Below are positions 23,769 to 35,571 of a stretch of 64,000 bases of DNA, piece after piece. This stretch comes from Steinernema hermaphroditum (lineage: Eukaryota; Nematoda; Chromadorea; Rhabditida; Steinernematidae). Each line of letters opens with the position of its first letter. Within the stretch, counting starts at the first letter, position 1. The stretch covers positions 6,412,012-6,476,011 of the forward strand of contig CM059623.1 of assembly GCA_030435675.1 (NCBI GenBank), written 5' to 3'. Below the pieces are notes generated by a model, which saw only the letters and a program-made list of their open reading frames with translations, was not told the origin of the DNA and did not search any database. Position numbers and translations under genes: made by a program.

Positions 23769-25169
23769 TCCTTCTCAAGTTGACATTCGTTTGTGTATGC
23801 TGTATTTGATCTCCGAATAATGCAGCGGTTGAACTACAGCATATTAAGTCGTCCGGTGGAAACGGCTGAGATAGCGATAAATGACCATCGAAACCATCAT
23901 GTTAGGCGTTCTGGGACTGCGTCGCCGTATCGATCGGGATTTCAACTCGAGTCGGCGCTCGGCGGAGGGACTATGAGGGTGAGGCAAAGGGCGAGGGCTC
24001 CCTCCGCTAAGGAATTGACAGCTGACCGCGGAACCGGCTGCGCGCACAAAGAGACTCGCAGCAGCCGCTTCCGATAATTTTCGCTTTGCATATTCGTGCC
24101 CGCGGCACGCGTCCACCTGATGCTTTCTCCAGTCCAGTGTCACTCGGCCATCCCCGGAAGGATCGCTGACGAACGCGCCGGCCAGCGCAGACTCCGTGCC
24201 GCGGGGTAACGGAGATTGCCTTTTCCGATATCTTTCATCTGGCGCTTCTTAATTCTACTCTGTTTCGGCAAAACTCGTGAAAGTTCGCGCTCGGATTGCG
24301 CCGATTCTCCTCTCGGCCGCTTTCAAAAATATGTTTTTTCGCCGTAGCCAGAACTTCCACAGAGCTGCTTTTCGCATTTTCGGGCCGTCGTTCTCCGCGA
24401 GACGATCCGTCGAATTATTAGCGCCGTTCCTCTGTCGCGATCCAAACGATTCACCAGTTCGGCCTCGGTTTGCTCGCGGGATTTTCGGACCTCCTTGTGG
24501 CGGCCAACCGACCGAGCGGTGGAACGAGGAAGAATGCCTGCTAAGACTCAGAAACGTTTCTTCCAATGCAGACACAGACAGTTCTCTTCCCTGCAGCAAA
24601 TCCTCGACGCGGTGGTGCTTCCGAATTTTGAATGAGCGCCGCGTTTCCGGGTTCGTTTCCATTTTTCGCTGACCGTCGCGCCCCTCTCGACTCCTGTAAG
24701 TCATGTTTCGACGATTTTTGGAGGTTCCATCGTCGATGACGTCACCCGCGGTTCTTCTCGTCAGTGCGACCACTCCATCTGCTGCTCTATTTCTGTTCTT
24801 CTTCTTCGGCGCTCCTGTTTATCGTTCGGAATTATGTTCTCAAATTGTTTTCGATCCACCTTCACGGCGCGCCGTACTTAATCCGACTGTTCGGTGATGG
24901 TCGAGGCGACCAATACGTCGATCCGTGAGTTTTTTTTTGTTGTCGCGTGATCTCGGATTCACGGTGTGTTCGCCTGGTTTGCCTTGAACGGCCACAGCGT
25001 GTGACTCATCACGTGCTGCTCTGCCAAATGTGAATGACGCGAAAACGAGGAGAAATACAATTCGGTGGCGACGACAGATGATCTTTGTTGTGGGTTTTTG
25101 TCATGCACCGCGTGGCGCGCTTTTTGTTTTGGTTGACAAACCAGTCTTCTGTTTTCAGAAGAGTCTCCA
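23769..25169. other. intergenic region before PIP4K2, no gene seen
   Basis: 1.4 kb with overlapping low-quality frames on both strands and no recognised domain. The last part contains a gttttcag acceptor at about 25157, 12 nt before the PIP4K2 ATG, so a 5' UTR intron or trans-splice site is likely there. Confidence 0.45.
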
Positions 25170-26625
25170 ATGGCGACGAAGAAGAAGACGCCAAGAAAGC
25201 TGGGCAAACATATCCGTGGCAAAGGGAAGCCGCTAGTGCCGAAATGGAAACTTTTCCGAGCGAAGGAACCTCTGCTTTCCGTGTTTATGTGGGGAGTCAA
25301 TCACACGGTACGTTTCGAGTATACTCATTTGATGTTGAATGTTCGTTTTTTAAGATAAGTGAATTGATGCACGTTCCTCCACCGGGACTCTTGATGCCTG
25401 ACGATTTCAAGGCTTATTCCAAGATCAAAGTCGATAATCACGCTTTTAATAAGTTGGCTTTTGTTTTGTAAATAAATCGTTCTACATGATCGCTTTTAGG
25501 GACAATATGCCAAGCCATTTCAAAATTAAGGATTACTGCCCTAACGTATTCCGCAATATTCGTGAAATCTTCGGAATTGACCAGCAAGAATATCTTGTAA
25601 GCGCTCCGTGATCGTTTGTCAATGATGACAGCTTTCTTTAGACTTCTTTGACTTCCTATGAACCCGATCCCGATGTTGAAGAGTGCAAAGGAAGTAGCGG
25701 TTCGCGTCTGTTTGTTTCCTATGACAAGAAGTTTGTGATCAAAACGATCGACTCGGAGGCAGTTGCCGAATTGCATTCAATTCTGCGACAGTACCACGAA
25801 TATGTCGTTGAAAAGCACGGGAAGACGCTTCTTCCTCAGTATCTTGGACTCTACAGATTGACTGTCGATGGAAGCGAAACCTACATAATAGTGATGCGAA
25901 ACATCTTCGGGCGAAAGTATAACGTCCACAGGAAGTATGACCTGAAGGGTTCGACAGTTCAAAGACAAGCTAGTGAGAAAGAGAAAACGAAAGAACTGCC
26001 TACTTTGAAAGATAACGACTTCCTGGAAGACAACTACAAGTTGATGTTGCCCCAAGAAGCCAAGGACCAGCTCATGGACATGCTTGGAGCAGACACTGCT
26101 CTTCTTTCGCGGCTTCATCTGATGGACTATTCACTTCTTGTTGGAATTCACGATGTTAATCGTGCTTGTGAAGAAGCAGCAAATCAACCTCTAACGGGGT
26201 CTGACGGGGAAGCTTCAGGCGACGAGCTCGCTCCGACTCCTCCTGACAGTCCCCTTCCCTCAACAGGGGCGTTTGCCCCCGTTCAAGGTGGGATCGAACT
26301 CGATGATGAGTTTTTTGCCATCAACTCCAGTCCTGGTTAGTAATAGTTTTACGCGTTTTTAATTTCTCTGTGAACACTTGCAGAAGCTCCTCAACCGTAT
26401 ATCTACTTTATCGGTCTTGTGGATATATTGACATATTATGGCGTTAAAAAACGAACAGCGTCTGCGGCAAAATCAGTCAAGTATGGAGCGGAAGCGGAGC
26501 ACATCTCTACGGTTAAGCCGGAACAGGTATATATTTTGTCCCGAACTTATCAATGGTATCATATTGATTTTCAGTACGCCAGACGTCTTTTGGATTTCGT
26601 AAATAAAGCGGTGATTACGTCCTAA
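25170..26625 (+). CDS. ppk-2: phosphatidylinositol 5-phosphate 4-kinase (406 aa, 6 exons)
   Basis: Type II PIP kinase that turns PI5P into PI(4,5)P2. Exons are 25170-25307, 25355-25452, 25500-25596, 25642-26335, 26384-26526 and 26575-26625. Landmarks in order are [55 protein letters not shown] (ATP-binding lobe, catalytic-type Lys), [41 protein letters not shown] (MDYSLL catalytic segment) and [20 protein letters not shown] (IGxVDxL). An acidic Ser/Pro insert precedes the last block, as in vertebrate PIP4K2. An acceptor lies 11 nt before the ATG. Confidence 0.97.
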
Positions 26626-27093
26626 CGGCTGCGATTGCTATTTCCGGCAAACAGACTTCTCTTGGCGCTTCTTTTCCTGTGTACATTCTGCAGTTTCGTT
26701 GTCCCCAATATGCATAACTGTTATTGTCTGCTGTCGTCTTTGCACTTTCTGATTGATGCGTTCCCACTACGCCGAAATTTATTTATTCTTTGGTGTTTTG
26801 GTTTCTATGTTACGGCTGAGTCATTCTTAGCAATCTTCTGTTCTTTGCGAAGCCTCTTGTGTCAGTATCGGAACTGTTGTTGTTTAGTCCTCTCCATCTC
26901 TTCTTTTATTTCATCTTCTCCTCTAATCTATTAATATATGTGAAGCACGATGTCGTAATAAGCCGCAGCCTGCACTGGCCATGCTGTGGAATAAAAGCTT
27001 TCAAGACTCCAGTGTCAGAGGAAAATAGAAATCTGTACAACCTCGGGAAAGATACCTTTTGTTTCACTCTTATTGGCGCTTACGACCCTTCAG
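26626..27093. other. spacer between PIP4K2 and kinesin-II genes
   Basis: AT-rich, same-strand spacer of 468 bp ending in cttcag directly before the kinesin ATG. No gene is recognised. It could be an operon intercistronic region or a promoter. Confidence 0.4.
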
Positions 27094-29421
27094 ATGGCGG
27101 ACGCCGAGGTCGACAACGTTCGCGTTGTCGTCAGATGCCGACCGCTAAGCGACCAGGAAGTTTCTGAGGGCTACGACTCGGCAGTGAAGGTCGACGCCCA
27201 GAACAATTCGATTACGGTAGTCAATCCGTCTCCTCTGAACAACGTAGGCTCTCCATTGTAAGCATGTCAGTCATGTTCTCTTCCTATAGGAACCCCTGAA
27301 GACATTCACCTTTGACGCAGTCTTCGATGCTGACTGCGACCAGATGACCGTCTACAACAGGGCGGCGCGGTCGATCGTCGAGAACGTCCTCAAGGGTTAC
27401 AACGGTACTACAGAATAATGCCGGCTCCTCTCATAATCCGCGTCTTTAGGGACGATTTTCGCGTACGGACAAACGGGAACTGGAAAGACGCACACGATGT
27501 CGGGAAATGGCGACGACGCGGAGCAGCGCGGAATCATCCCGAACTCGTTTGCCCACATCTTCAACCATATATCCAAGTGCCAGCATGACAAAACGTTCGT
27601 TTCCACTCCACAGTCCAGTCACTCGCGGTTTCAGATTCCTTGTCAGAGTCTCCTACCTGGAAATCTACAACGAGGAGATACGCGATCTGCTGTCGAAGGA
27701 TCAGTCACAGCACTTAGAGATCAAGGAGCAGCATGGCGTCGGTGTCTTCGTTCGGGGCCTGTCCAGTGTCACGGTATCGAGTGCCGGCGACATGGACAAG
27801 ATTATGCAGCTGGGAAACAACAATCGTTAGTGGCGGAGGCGCCGTAGCTTGTGACTTCGGGGCTTTCAGGATCCGTCGGAGCGACGAACATGAACGCGAA
27901 GAGCTCGCGGTCACATGCGATGTTCACCGTGACGATCGAGTGCAGCGAGGAGAGCAACGGGCGGAAGCACCTCACCCAGGGGAAACTTCATCTCGTGGAT
28001 CTGGCGGTGAGATCCCAATCACGTTTGCATTTGACCATGCGCTTCAGGGAAGCGAGAGGCAGTCGAAGACGGGCGCCTCCGGAGTGCGCCTGAAGGAAGC
28101 GTCGAAGATTAACCTTTCGCTGTCGACCCTTGGAAACGTCATCAGCGCTCTCGTCGACGCGAAGTCCATACACATTCCCTACCGTAATTCGAAGCTGACT
28201 CGTCTTCTGCAGGATTCCCTCGGGGGAAACTCAAAAACCGTCATGGTGAGTGGGACGCTGTGGCTGCCACGTGCTGAAGAGTACTTCTAGTGTGCGTGCG
28301 TAGGACCTGCCTCCTACAACTACGACGAAACTATAAGCACGCTGCGATATGCGAACAGAGCAAAAAACATCAAGAACGTCGCCAGAATCAATGAAGATCC
28401 CAAGGACGCACTGCTGCGGAAGTACCAGAGCGAAATAGAGCAACTGAAAAATCAACTTGAAGCGGACGAATTATCGAGTGGCGAAGATGGTGAAGACGAC
28501 GCGGAAGGGGCTGATTTTAGCGCCGGGCGCGTGCGTGGAAGGAGTGGTGGCGGATGCGCGTACGAAGATCGGATTCGCGAGATGGAGGCGGATATAGCGA
28601 CGAAAAGGGGCGAGCTGGAGCGCCAAAGGGGCCTGGCGGAGAGCGAGCGAAGCAAACTCCGTTCGGAGCTGGCGACGAAGGAGGCGGAGCTCGCCAAGAC
28701 GCGCTCCGAATTCGAGCAGCTATCAGCAAAACTGGCGCAGATTGAGAAGAAGCTCATTGTTGGCGGGGAGAACATGCTCGAGAAGGCACAGGAGCAGGCG
28801 CGCCTCTTAGAAGAGAGTAACCGTGAGTTGGAGCGCGCACGGAAAAACGAATCGGAGCTGCGGAAGGCTCTGGAAACGCGACATGCAGAGCGCCTCGACA
28901 TCGAGGAGAAGTACAACTCGCTACAGGAAGAAGCGAGCGGCAAAACGAAGAAGCTGAAGAAGGCGTGGCAGATGCTCAATTCGGCGCGCGCGGAACTGAA
29001 TGACGTGAACGCGGAGCACCAGCGTGAGATGGAGGGTCTTTTGGACAACGTGCGGCAGCTGAAGAAGGAGCTACAACTGAATATGAAGATCATCGACGCC
29101 TACATCCCCCGTGACTACCTCGAAATCATCGAAAAGTTCGTCAGCTGGAATGACGACGTAGGCGAGTGGCAGCTGAGGGGCATCGCCTACACGGGAAACA
29201 ACATGCGCGCCGTGAAACCCGTTCCTCCACCCTTCTATCGCGTGAGTTCCCCCAGAGCGAGCGCCAGTGAGCCAGAATGCTTTCAGAGCGAGAGCTCGCA
29301 GCTCCAGATGCTCTACTCGTCGTACGCAGAGACCCTCGGGATGGTTCCTAGTCAGGCGGCCAAGCCGCCCACACAGAAGCTCCGCCTAAAATCCGGCAAA
29401 AAGTGGGTTACGTCCTTGTAG
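27094..29421 (+). CDS. klp-20: kinesin-II motor, KIF3A/KLP-20 type (673 aa, 8 exons)
   Basis: Plus-end motor of heterotrimeric kinesin-II, which carries intraflagellar cargo along ciliary microtubules. Exons are 27094-27243, 27290-27404, 27450-27594, 27635-27825, 27870-28006, 28048-28245, 28291-29241 and 29287-29421. The motor domain (1 to about 345) has [11 protein letters not shown], the P-loop GQTGTGKT, switch [10 protein letters not shown], switch II DLAGSERQSK and the neck-proximal [10 protein letters not shown]. An acidic/charged break (GEDGEDD...) and a coiled coil (about 420-580) follow, with KIF3A-specific blocks such as [22 protein letters not shown] and [20 protein letters not shown]. 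The last intron (45 nt) is in frame, so the unspliced reading is also open. The ATG directly follows an acceptor (cttcag). Confidence 0.96.
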
Positions 29422-29613
29422 CACTCCTAAGACAGACTCTTACAGAGAACGAACGGCCGCTCGACTCAAAGCTTTACTCGACTGATCTCTCAAAGTACAT
29501 TTAAGTCAATCGTACATCTCAACATTCTCGTCTTTCCTCTCATGTGATACTCAGAATCCCTTGTCATAATCAACTGCGAATCGTCAACGCATAATCATAC
29601 GTTTATTAAAATT

Positions 29614-30958
29614 TTAGTTCAAACAAAATTTACACGAGTTATGACTTCCGATGAAGGCCTCCTTTGCCGTCCGAATCAGTGGGTAGGCGCCCCCTAGGCC
29701 GCAGCTCCCATCGAAGTCGTCATTAGCCAAGTCGAAGATCATGATGCCCCGTATCCCGAGCTTCTTCGCGTGCGCAGCCTTAGCCGCCACGCTTCTGACA
29801 TTTTCGAAAGAGACCCACTGTTTCCGGCCGTGGAAGTAGGGTGACTTCGCATGTTCGTTCCACTCGGCGACGAACGACGATGAGTTGAGGGCCGTGCACA
29901 CCTGGAACATCGAAATAGTTCCCATTTACTCTCTCCTACTTGGGGGAAGGAGACGAAATCTCCGAACAGATCGGAGACGCCCGTGGCGGGAGAGTAAGGG
30001 AAGTGGAGGTCGTCGGAGAGGAGGCGGAAGCCGCGACCGTACGTCGGGATGCCGAAAACGAGTTTATCCGCCGAGAGACCCTGAGAGAGCCAGAAAAGGG
30101 TCGAGTAGGCCTGGAAGGCGTGAAGACATAAGAAGCGCGATGGCGACATACGGAGTTCAGCTTCTTGAGGATGAAGAACTCGTACTTCAGGGCGAAGAGG
30201 GGCGCGTTGAGGCCCGTGAAGGGCGTGTGCTTGGCGAAGAAGTGGAAATCATAGTTCATGATCTGCACGAAGTCGGCGCATCTGAAGATTCGCAGTCAGT
30301 CGGGCGGCGCTGGTTACGGTAACTCGTCGATGATGGCGACGTCGTATGCTTTCTTGGTGATGGTGAAGGGGGCGGAGACGGCGAGGGAGAGACCGAGACG
30401 TCGGGGAGTGACGTCGAAGGCGCTCCTGAGGGAGCGGAGGAGAGTAGAGAAGCCCTTCCGGTCAGAGGGCTTCGCGTCATCGCTCCACACAGGGAATTCC
30501 CAGTCGATATCGAATCCATCGACGTTACCGTCCAGCATAAACGCCGTCACGTCTCTCACGAAGGCCTCCGTTAGGTTCGGGCTGGTCACCTGCAGGGGAG
30601 TTCTTCGAATGCTTCTGCAGCACCTACCAGAGCACTCATAACGCGGTTCTCGGGGAGAAGGGTCACAAAGATCCTCAGGCGTTCGTTTTGCTTCTTCAAA
30701 GCGACGATCGGCCTTAGAAGCGCCGCATCCGGCAGTTTCGCACTTCCGTCGTCACGCAGCGAAGCAGCGCCGATGAGCATCAGGTGGGTGCAGAGGAACG
30801 GATCGACACGGGGCGAAGGTGGAATCTCCGGACTGTAGAAGATCCTATAGGTGAGGCGCCGATGAGAACACTCACCGCACATAGCAGCTGACGATCTTCT
30901 CCGCGATCGCTGACCCAAGAAGGAGTGCCACGAAGAGAAGAAAGAGCGTCGATCGCAT
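29614..30958 (-). CDS. GH18 chitinase-like secreted protein (386 aa, 6 exons)
   Basis: Exons, leftward, are 30958-30876, 30844-30628, 30589-30318, 30281-30152, 30110-29940 and 29901-29614. Residues 1-19 are a signal peptide (FLLFVALLLGSAIA), followed by IVSCYVRIFYSPEIPPSP, where glycosyl hydrolase family 18 usually has the CYF strand. The catalytic DxxDxDxE motif is complete as DGFDIDWE with the proton-donor Glu, so chitin hydrolysis is plausible. The MNYD motif (FVQIMNYDFH), the KLVFGIPTYGRGF strand and a GIRGIMIFDLANDD strand (usual W replaced) also fit GH18. No chitin-binding domain follows. It could act in cuticle or eggshell turnover or in feeding. Tail-to-tail with kinesin-II, 192 bp apart. 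Confidence 0.93.
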
Positions 30959-31202
30959 TCGATCGATCGAGGGCCCGAAATCGCGAATGGTCAAGGATTT
31001 CGCTACAGGCACTCCGAGGGTCCGAGTGCCCCTGAGAATGCGCCGCTCTGGTACGGTAGTATCGAGTTGTGGCTTTTGGAAATACCTCACAATCGAACTC
31101 GACTGGAAGATTCAAAGATTCGGAATTTCTTGAGTCCTATATATGTATAACCATTTTGATCCGATCTTCGAGCTTGCTTGCATGAGTTTAGTGCCGTTTC
31201 AG

Positions 31203-32174
31203 ATGTCTTCAGAATTGCTGAAGATCTGTGAACCTCGCGAATGGCTGGAGCCCTACTTTCTGGAGGACGTTTACCCCGATGGGCGCCGTCTCACTGAATT
31301 CCGCGGCAGTTCTGTCCACGTCGGTTTCAACGCCACCGCCCGCGGATCAGCATTGGTGAAGCAAGGCGGCTCGATGGTGGACGTATCGGTGGAGTTGGAG
31401 ATCGCCGTGAAGGGCGACGAGCCACAGATCTCGTTCCAGCTAGAAGCTCCAGAATGCATGGATGAGGTACGAGCCGCCCTTGTTTATTGTGATCTTTTTC
31501 TCCTTCCAGGTGATGGTTGATGATGCACACATGGTCCTGGATCAGTTTGTGGAAAACAAGACGCTGGCGAACTTGAACGCTGTGACTGCCAACGACGATC
31601 GGTTGATGTGGGTACTGAAAGTAAATATCGAGGTTGGCCACCGTTCCAAGTACCACTCATTTTCAACCGGGTTTTCAGGTTCTCAGCTACGATACAGCAT
31701 ATATTGACACGATTGTGACCGCTGTTAGTGCTGCTCTACTAAATACAAAGGTGCCGGAGGTCCGTTTTGCCGAAGAAGTTGACGAGGACGCGCCTATCGA
31801 ACTGTCCAAGGCCATTATCACCGACAAATGGTACCCATTTCAACTGGTCGACATTCCAGTATCGAGTGGATTCGCAGTGTACAAGACTTCGATAACGAAA
31901 GAGGTTTGCGCAAAAAGGGAATATTTGCTCTGTATGAAAGTGCTTTCAGCCGGAATGTCTTATCTTGGCGGATCCCATAGCTGAGGTTTCTGACCTCATC
32001 GTCGCCAAGTGCGTACTTGTTGTGGGATACGGGGAGAACATCCACTCGATGGTGATCTCCGGCGGCGAACCGATCGACGCGGACATGGTGAAGAAGTTCC
32101 ACACGCTTGCGAAGACTAGACATCAGACGGTGTCTGTGGCGTTGAGGAACATCGCGGGGCGTCTGTTAGACTGA
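31203..32174 (+). CDS. EXOSC8: exosome ring subunit EXOSC8/RRP43 (278 aa, 4 exons)
   Basis: RNase-PH-fold subunit of the RNA exosome, which is structural in animals and serves 3'-5' RNA processing and decay. Exons are 31203-31466, 31510-31632, 31679-31903 and 31950-32174. It matches the RRP43 family in YPDGRRLTEFRGSSVHVG, ATARGSALVKQGGSMVDVSV, RLMWVLKVNIEVLSYD, SGFAVYK and CLILADPIAEVSD, and length equals human EXOSC8 (276). Phosphorolytic active-site residues are not evident, as expected for this subunit. A gtttcag acceptor directly precedes the ATG. The AP beta gene follows after 528 bp on the same strand. Confidence 0.93.
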
Positions 32175-32702
32175 CCGTACGTTAATGTCTGTGTTCTCCG
32201 TGTTGTTGATTTTCTTTATTTTGTTCCGTAAATAAATCTGTGCGCATGCGATGTCCATCAAAGCGGGCCCTGGCCTCATGTCAGGTCAGCATGGGGTTCG
32301 AATGTATGAATCCAGCGCGGGCGAATTGGTCTCGGGATAAAACACCCAGAACAGAACTCAATGCCTATGTTCAATGTAAGCGAAGTCAACTCTGAATGAT
32401 GTTCTATCACGCGATGAGTGGCTTCTTGCGCAAACATGAATCCAGATCCCCCACGCTCGCCTGTAATCTGCAACCGCTAGGCAATCACTTAGGGCTCCCG
32501 ACGCGGCGTTCTTCCTGGGGCGTCGTTTCATCCAATCGTGCAAACTCTCGCGCGCTCGGAGTCCCGTCATTGTGTCGGTGTCCGGTCTTTGCTTCTAAGC
32601 TTTCGGCTGCGCGATCTCGTTAAGTTCCTGCAGAAATAGATGTTGTATGTTTTCAGGAGTACCCGAACTTCGTCTCACCGCATTGCGGAGAAGATCACAG
32701 TC
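32175..32702. other. spacer between EXOSC8 and beta-adaptin genes
   Basis: Same-strand 528-bp spacer with an aataaat signal near 32230. A gttttcag acceptor at about 32658, some 45 nt before the adaptin ATG, probably ends a 5' UTR intron or marks a trans-splice site. Confidence 0.45.
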
Positions 32703-34988
32703 ATGTCGGACTCCAAGTACTTCAACACGACGAAGAAGGGAGAAATCTTCGAACTGAAGACAGAGCTAAACTCGGAGAAGAAGGAGAAAAAACGCGAAGC
32801 TGTCAAGAAAGTAATAGCTTCCATGACCGTGGGAAATGACGTGAGCACCCTGTTTCCCGACGTCGTCAACTGCATGCAGACCGACAATGTGGAACTGAAG
32901 AAGCTGGTGTATCTGTATTTGATGAACTACGCCAAGAGCCAACCGGATCTCGCAATCATGGCCGTGAACACATTTGTCAAAGACTGCGAAGATCCGAACC
33001 CTCTGATCCGAGCCTTAGCAGTCCGCACCATGGGCTGCATTCGAGTGGATAAGATCACCGAGTATCTATGCGAGCCGCTCAGGAAATGTTTGCAAGACGA
33101 GGATCCGTACGTGCGCAAGACCGCAGCTGTATGCGTCGCCAAGCTCCACGATATAAACGCTTCCCTCGTGGAAGACCAAGGGTTCGTTGAACTTCTTAAT
33201 GATCTTCTCAGCGATTCAAATCCGATGGTGAGTGAGAATCGAATTTTGTTGATAAACGATGTGCTTGAGGTCGTGGCAAACGCGGTTGCTGCCCTTACGG
33301 AGATCAATGAAACCCGACCGTTCGCAGAAATGAACCTCCATACGGTAAACAAGCTTCTCGCTGCATTGAATGAATGCACCGAATGGGGACAAGTGTTCAT
33401 CTTGGACGCTTTAGCGCATTACACGCCGAAGGACGAGTGTGAAGCCCAGAAGTAAGTGAAATGATGACAGATTTTCTAGTTCATTACCTTTTCTAGCATG
33501 TGTGAGCGTATCAGTCCCCGTCTTGCGCACGCTAATGCTGCTGTAGTTCTATCCACCGTGAAAGCGCTTATGAAGTTGGTGAACATCCTCCCGGAGAACT
33601 CCGAATTTATTGCTCACTTGACGAAGAAACTTGCCCCACCAATGGTGACTTTGTTATCCGCGGAGCCGGAGATTCAGTACGTTGTTCTGCGCAACATCAA
33701 TCTCATTGTTCAGAAGCGGTGTGTCCGTTTATTTTCAGAACCAATTTAATCGTGGTTTGTTTTAGCACTGACATTCTGAAGCAGGAGATGAAGGTGTTCT
33801 TTGTGAAGTACAACGATCCCATTTACGTGAAGATGGAAAAGCTGGACATCATGATTCGTCTTGTCCAGCAGAACAACATCGCTCAAGTTCTATCCGAACT
33901 CAAAGAGTAAGCTAGAACGTGCAGCATTGAAATGTCTCAGTTATGATTTAGGTATGCTACCGAAGTTGATGTTGATTTCGTACGCAAGGTAGTGCGTGCC
34001 ATTGGTCGCTGTGCCATCAAGGTTGAGCAGAGTGCTGAGCGATGTGTGTCCGCGCTTTTGGAACTTATTCAAACTAAGGTTAATTACATCGTTCAAGAAG
34101 CAGTTGTTGTTATTAAGGTAACATTGTTGTCCTACGGCAATCGGCTGACTTCTTCTATGCTTTTAGGATATATTCCGCAAATACCCAAATAAGTACGAAA
34201 GCATTATCTCCACGTTGTGCGAGAATCTTGACACTTTGGACGAGCCGGAAGCTCGTGCTTCCATGATCTGGATTATCGGCGAGTACGCCGAACGCATTGA
34301 CAACGCTGGCGAGCATTTGGAGTCATTCGTTGAAGGCTTCCACGACGAGAACACTCAGGTATGAATATTTGTAAAATTGAACGGTTGAGAATGTGCCATT
34401 TAGGTGCAACTTCAATTACTTACGGCCATTGTAAAACTGTTCCTCAAACGTCCAATGCACACTCAAAAGCTGGTTCAGCGTGTGCTATCTCTTGCTACGA
34501 AAGATAGCGATAACCCGGATTTGCGCGATCGTGCATACATTTACTGGCGCCTGTTGAGTGTTGATCTCGCGGCAGCTAAGGATGTCATTCTTGCTGAAAG
34601 ACCATTGATCTCCGAAGAAACTGATCTTTTGAAGCCTTCCCTTTTGGACCAGTTGGTGTGTCACATCGGTTCTTTGGCATCCATTTACCACAAGCCACCA
34701 ACATCATTTGCTGATACCGCACGTCAACCCACGCAACATACCGATGAAGCTGCCGCCGCTACCAATAAAGAAAGCGCGATTCTGGACATCACTGGACCAT
34801 CGACCTCCGCTGCTGCTCCAGCACCCACCACTCCATCGCAAGATTTGCTCATCGCCGATTTGCTCAGTCTTGATTTGTCTTCGACTGCTCCAGGAGTTGG
34901 AACTCCCGTCATGAACGTTGCGTCAGCCTTTCAACCAGCGCCTATGTTGTCCGGCTTGGATGATCTGCTAGGATTGGGACTTTTCTAA
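32703..34988 (+). CDS. apb-1: AP-1/AP-2 beta adaptin lacking the appendage (670 aa, 7 exons)
   Basis: Large subunit of clathrin adaptor complexes. Exons are 32703-33227, 33270-33451, 33497-33718, 33766-33906, 33952-34117, 34167-34358 and 34404-34988. The trunk (1 to about 590) is highly conserved: [99 protein letters not shown]. The hinge carries a clathrin-box-like LLSLDLSS. The frame then stops at [10 protein letters not shown] with TAATAA. The usual 240-residue ear, which binds cargo and accessory proteins, is not encoded here, and no usable donor is seen near the stop. Normal animal beta adaptins are about 930-950 aa. An acceptor lies about 45 nt before the ATG. Confidence 0.95.
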
Positions 34989-35067
34989 TAACTAATTCGC
35001 AATTAATTGTCTTTTATAACCATAAGCTAATTATATTTGATTGGATGAAATGAGTTTGGTGTACTGT

Positions 35068-35414
35068 TTATTTCTGCTTCTGGCTATCAGTGTTTCCTTG
35101 CAGAGGTCTATCTACAACTCCGGACGCTTCCTTCGCAATTCGCTCGACTAACCCTTTCGGCGCCGTCGCTTGTAGCATCTGAAACAGGAAAGTCAATGGG
35201 ACAGAAAATGTGCTCACTTCGTCGATCAGCTTGAAAGCCTTCAACTCGCAGTCACTCATGTATTGTCCTTGGCCAACGATCAATTTGAGAGTGAACACCG
35301 TCGAAATGACGGCGGCGATCCCGAGAAGGAGAGGAACTAGGAAGAGGAACAGAAGGCTCAGACACTGAAACGGAGAGTTCGGGGCAGCGTAGTGCCGAGC
35401 GTGCTCACCACCAT
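35068..35414 (-). CDS. small membrane protein, unknown (87 aa, 3 exons)
   Basis: Exons, leftward, are 35414-35409 (ATG GTG only), 35364-35218 and 35178-35068. Residues about 2-30 form one long hydrophobic helix (LSLLFLFLVPLLLGIAAVIS), which may be a signal anchor or an uncleaved signal. A polar tail follows with a single Cys (YMSDCELKAFKL) and an amphipathic C-terminal part. The 6-nt first exon is inferred from a gtgagc donor and a gtttcag acceptor that restore a Met. No family is recognised. It is convergent with the beta-adaptin gene, 79 bp between stops. Confidence 0.6.
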
Positions 35415-35571
35415 CTTCGACCGATCCGCGGCAACTCACGAGGAGAAGTAACAGAGCAGTCGAAGACGGTGCGGACAGTCTACTGACTTTGATGATTGAG
35501 ACAGACAGACATGAGGGCTACGAATACCAGCGGAAGGATAGACGTCGGAATGTTCGGTACTCGGTAGCTAC

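Noticed and set aside
28452..29093. 213-codon Ser/Arg-rich minus-strand frame
   Set aside because: Antisense shadow of the kinesin coiled coil (Glu/Lys codons read as Ser/Phe/Leu).
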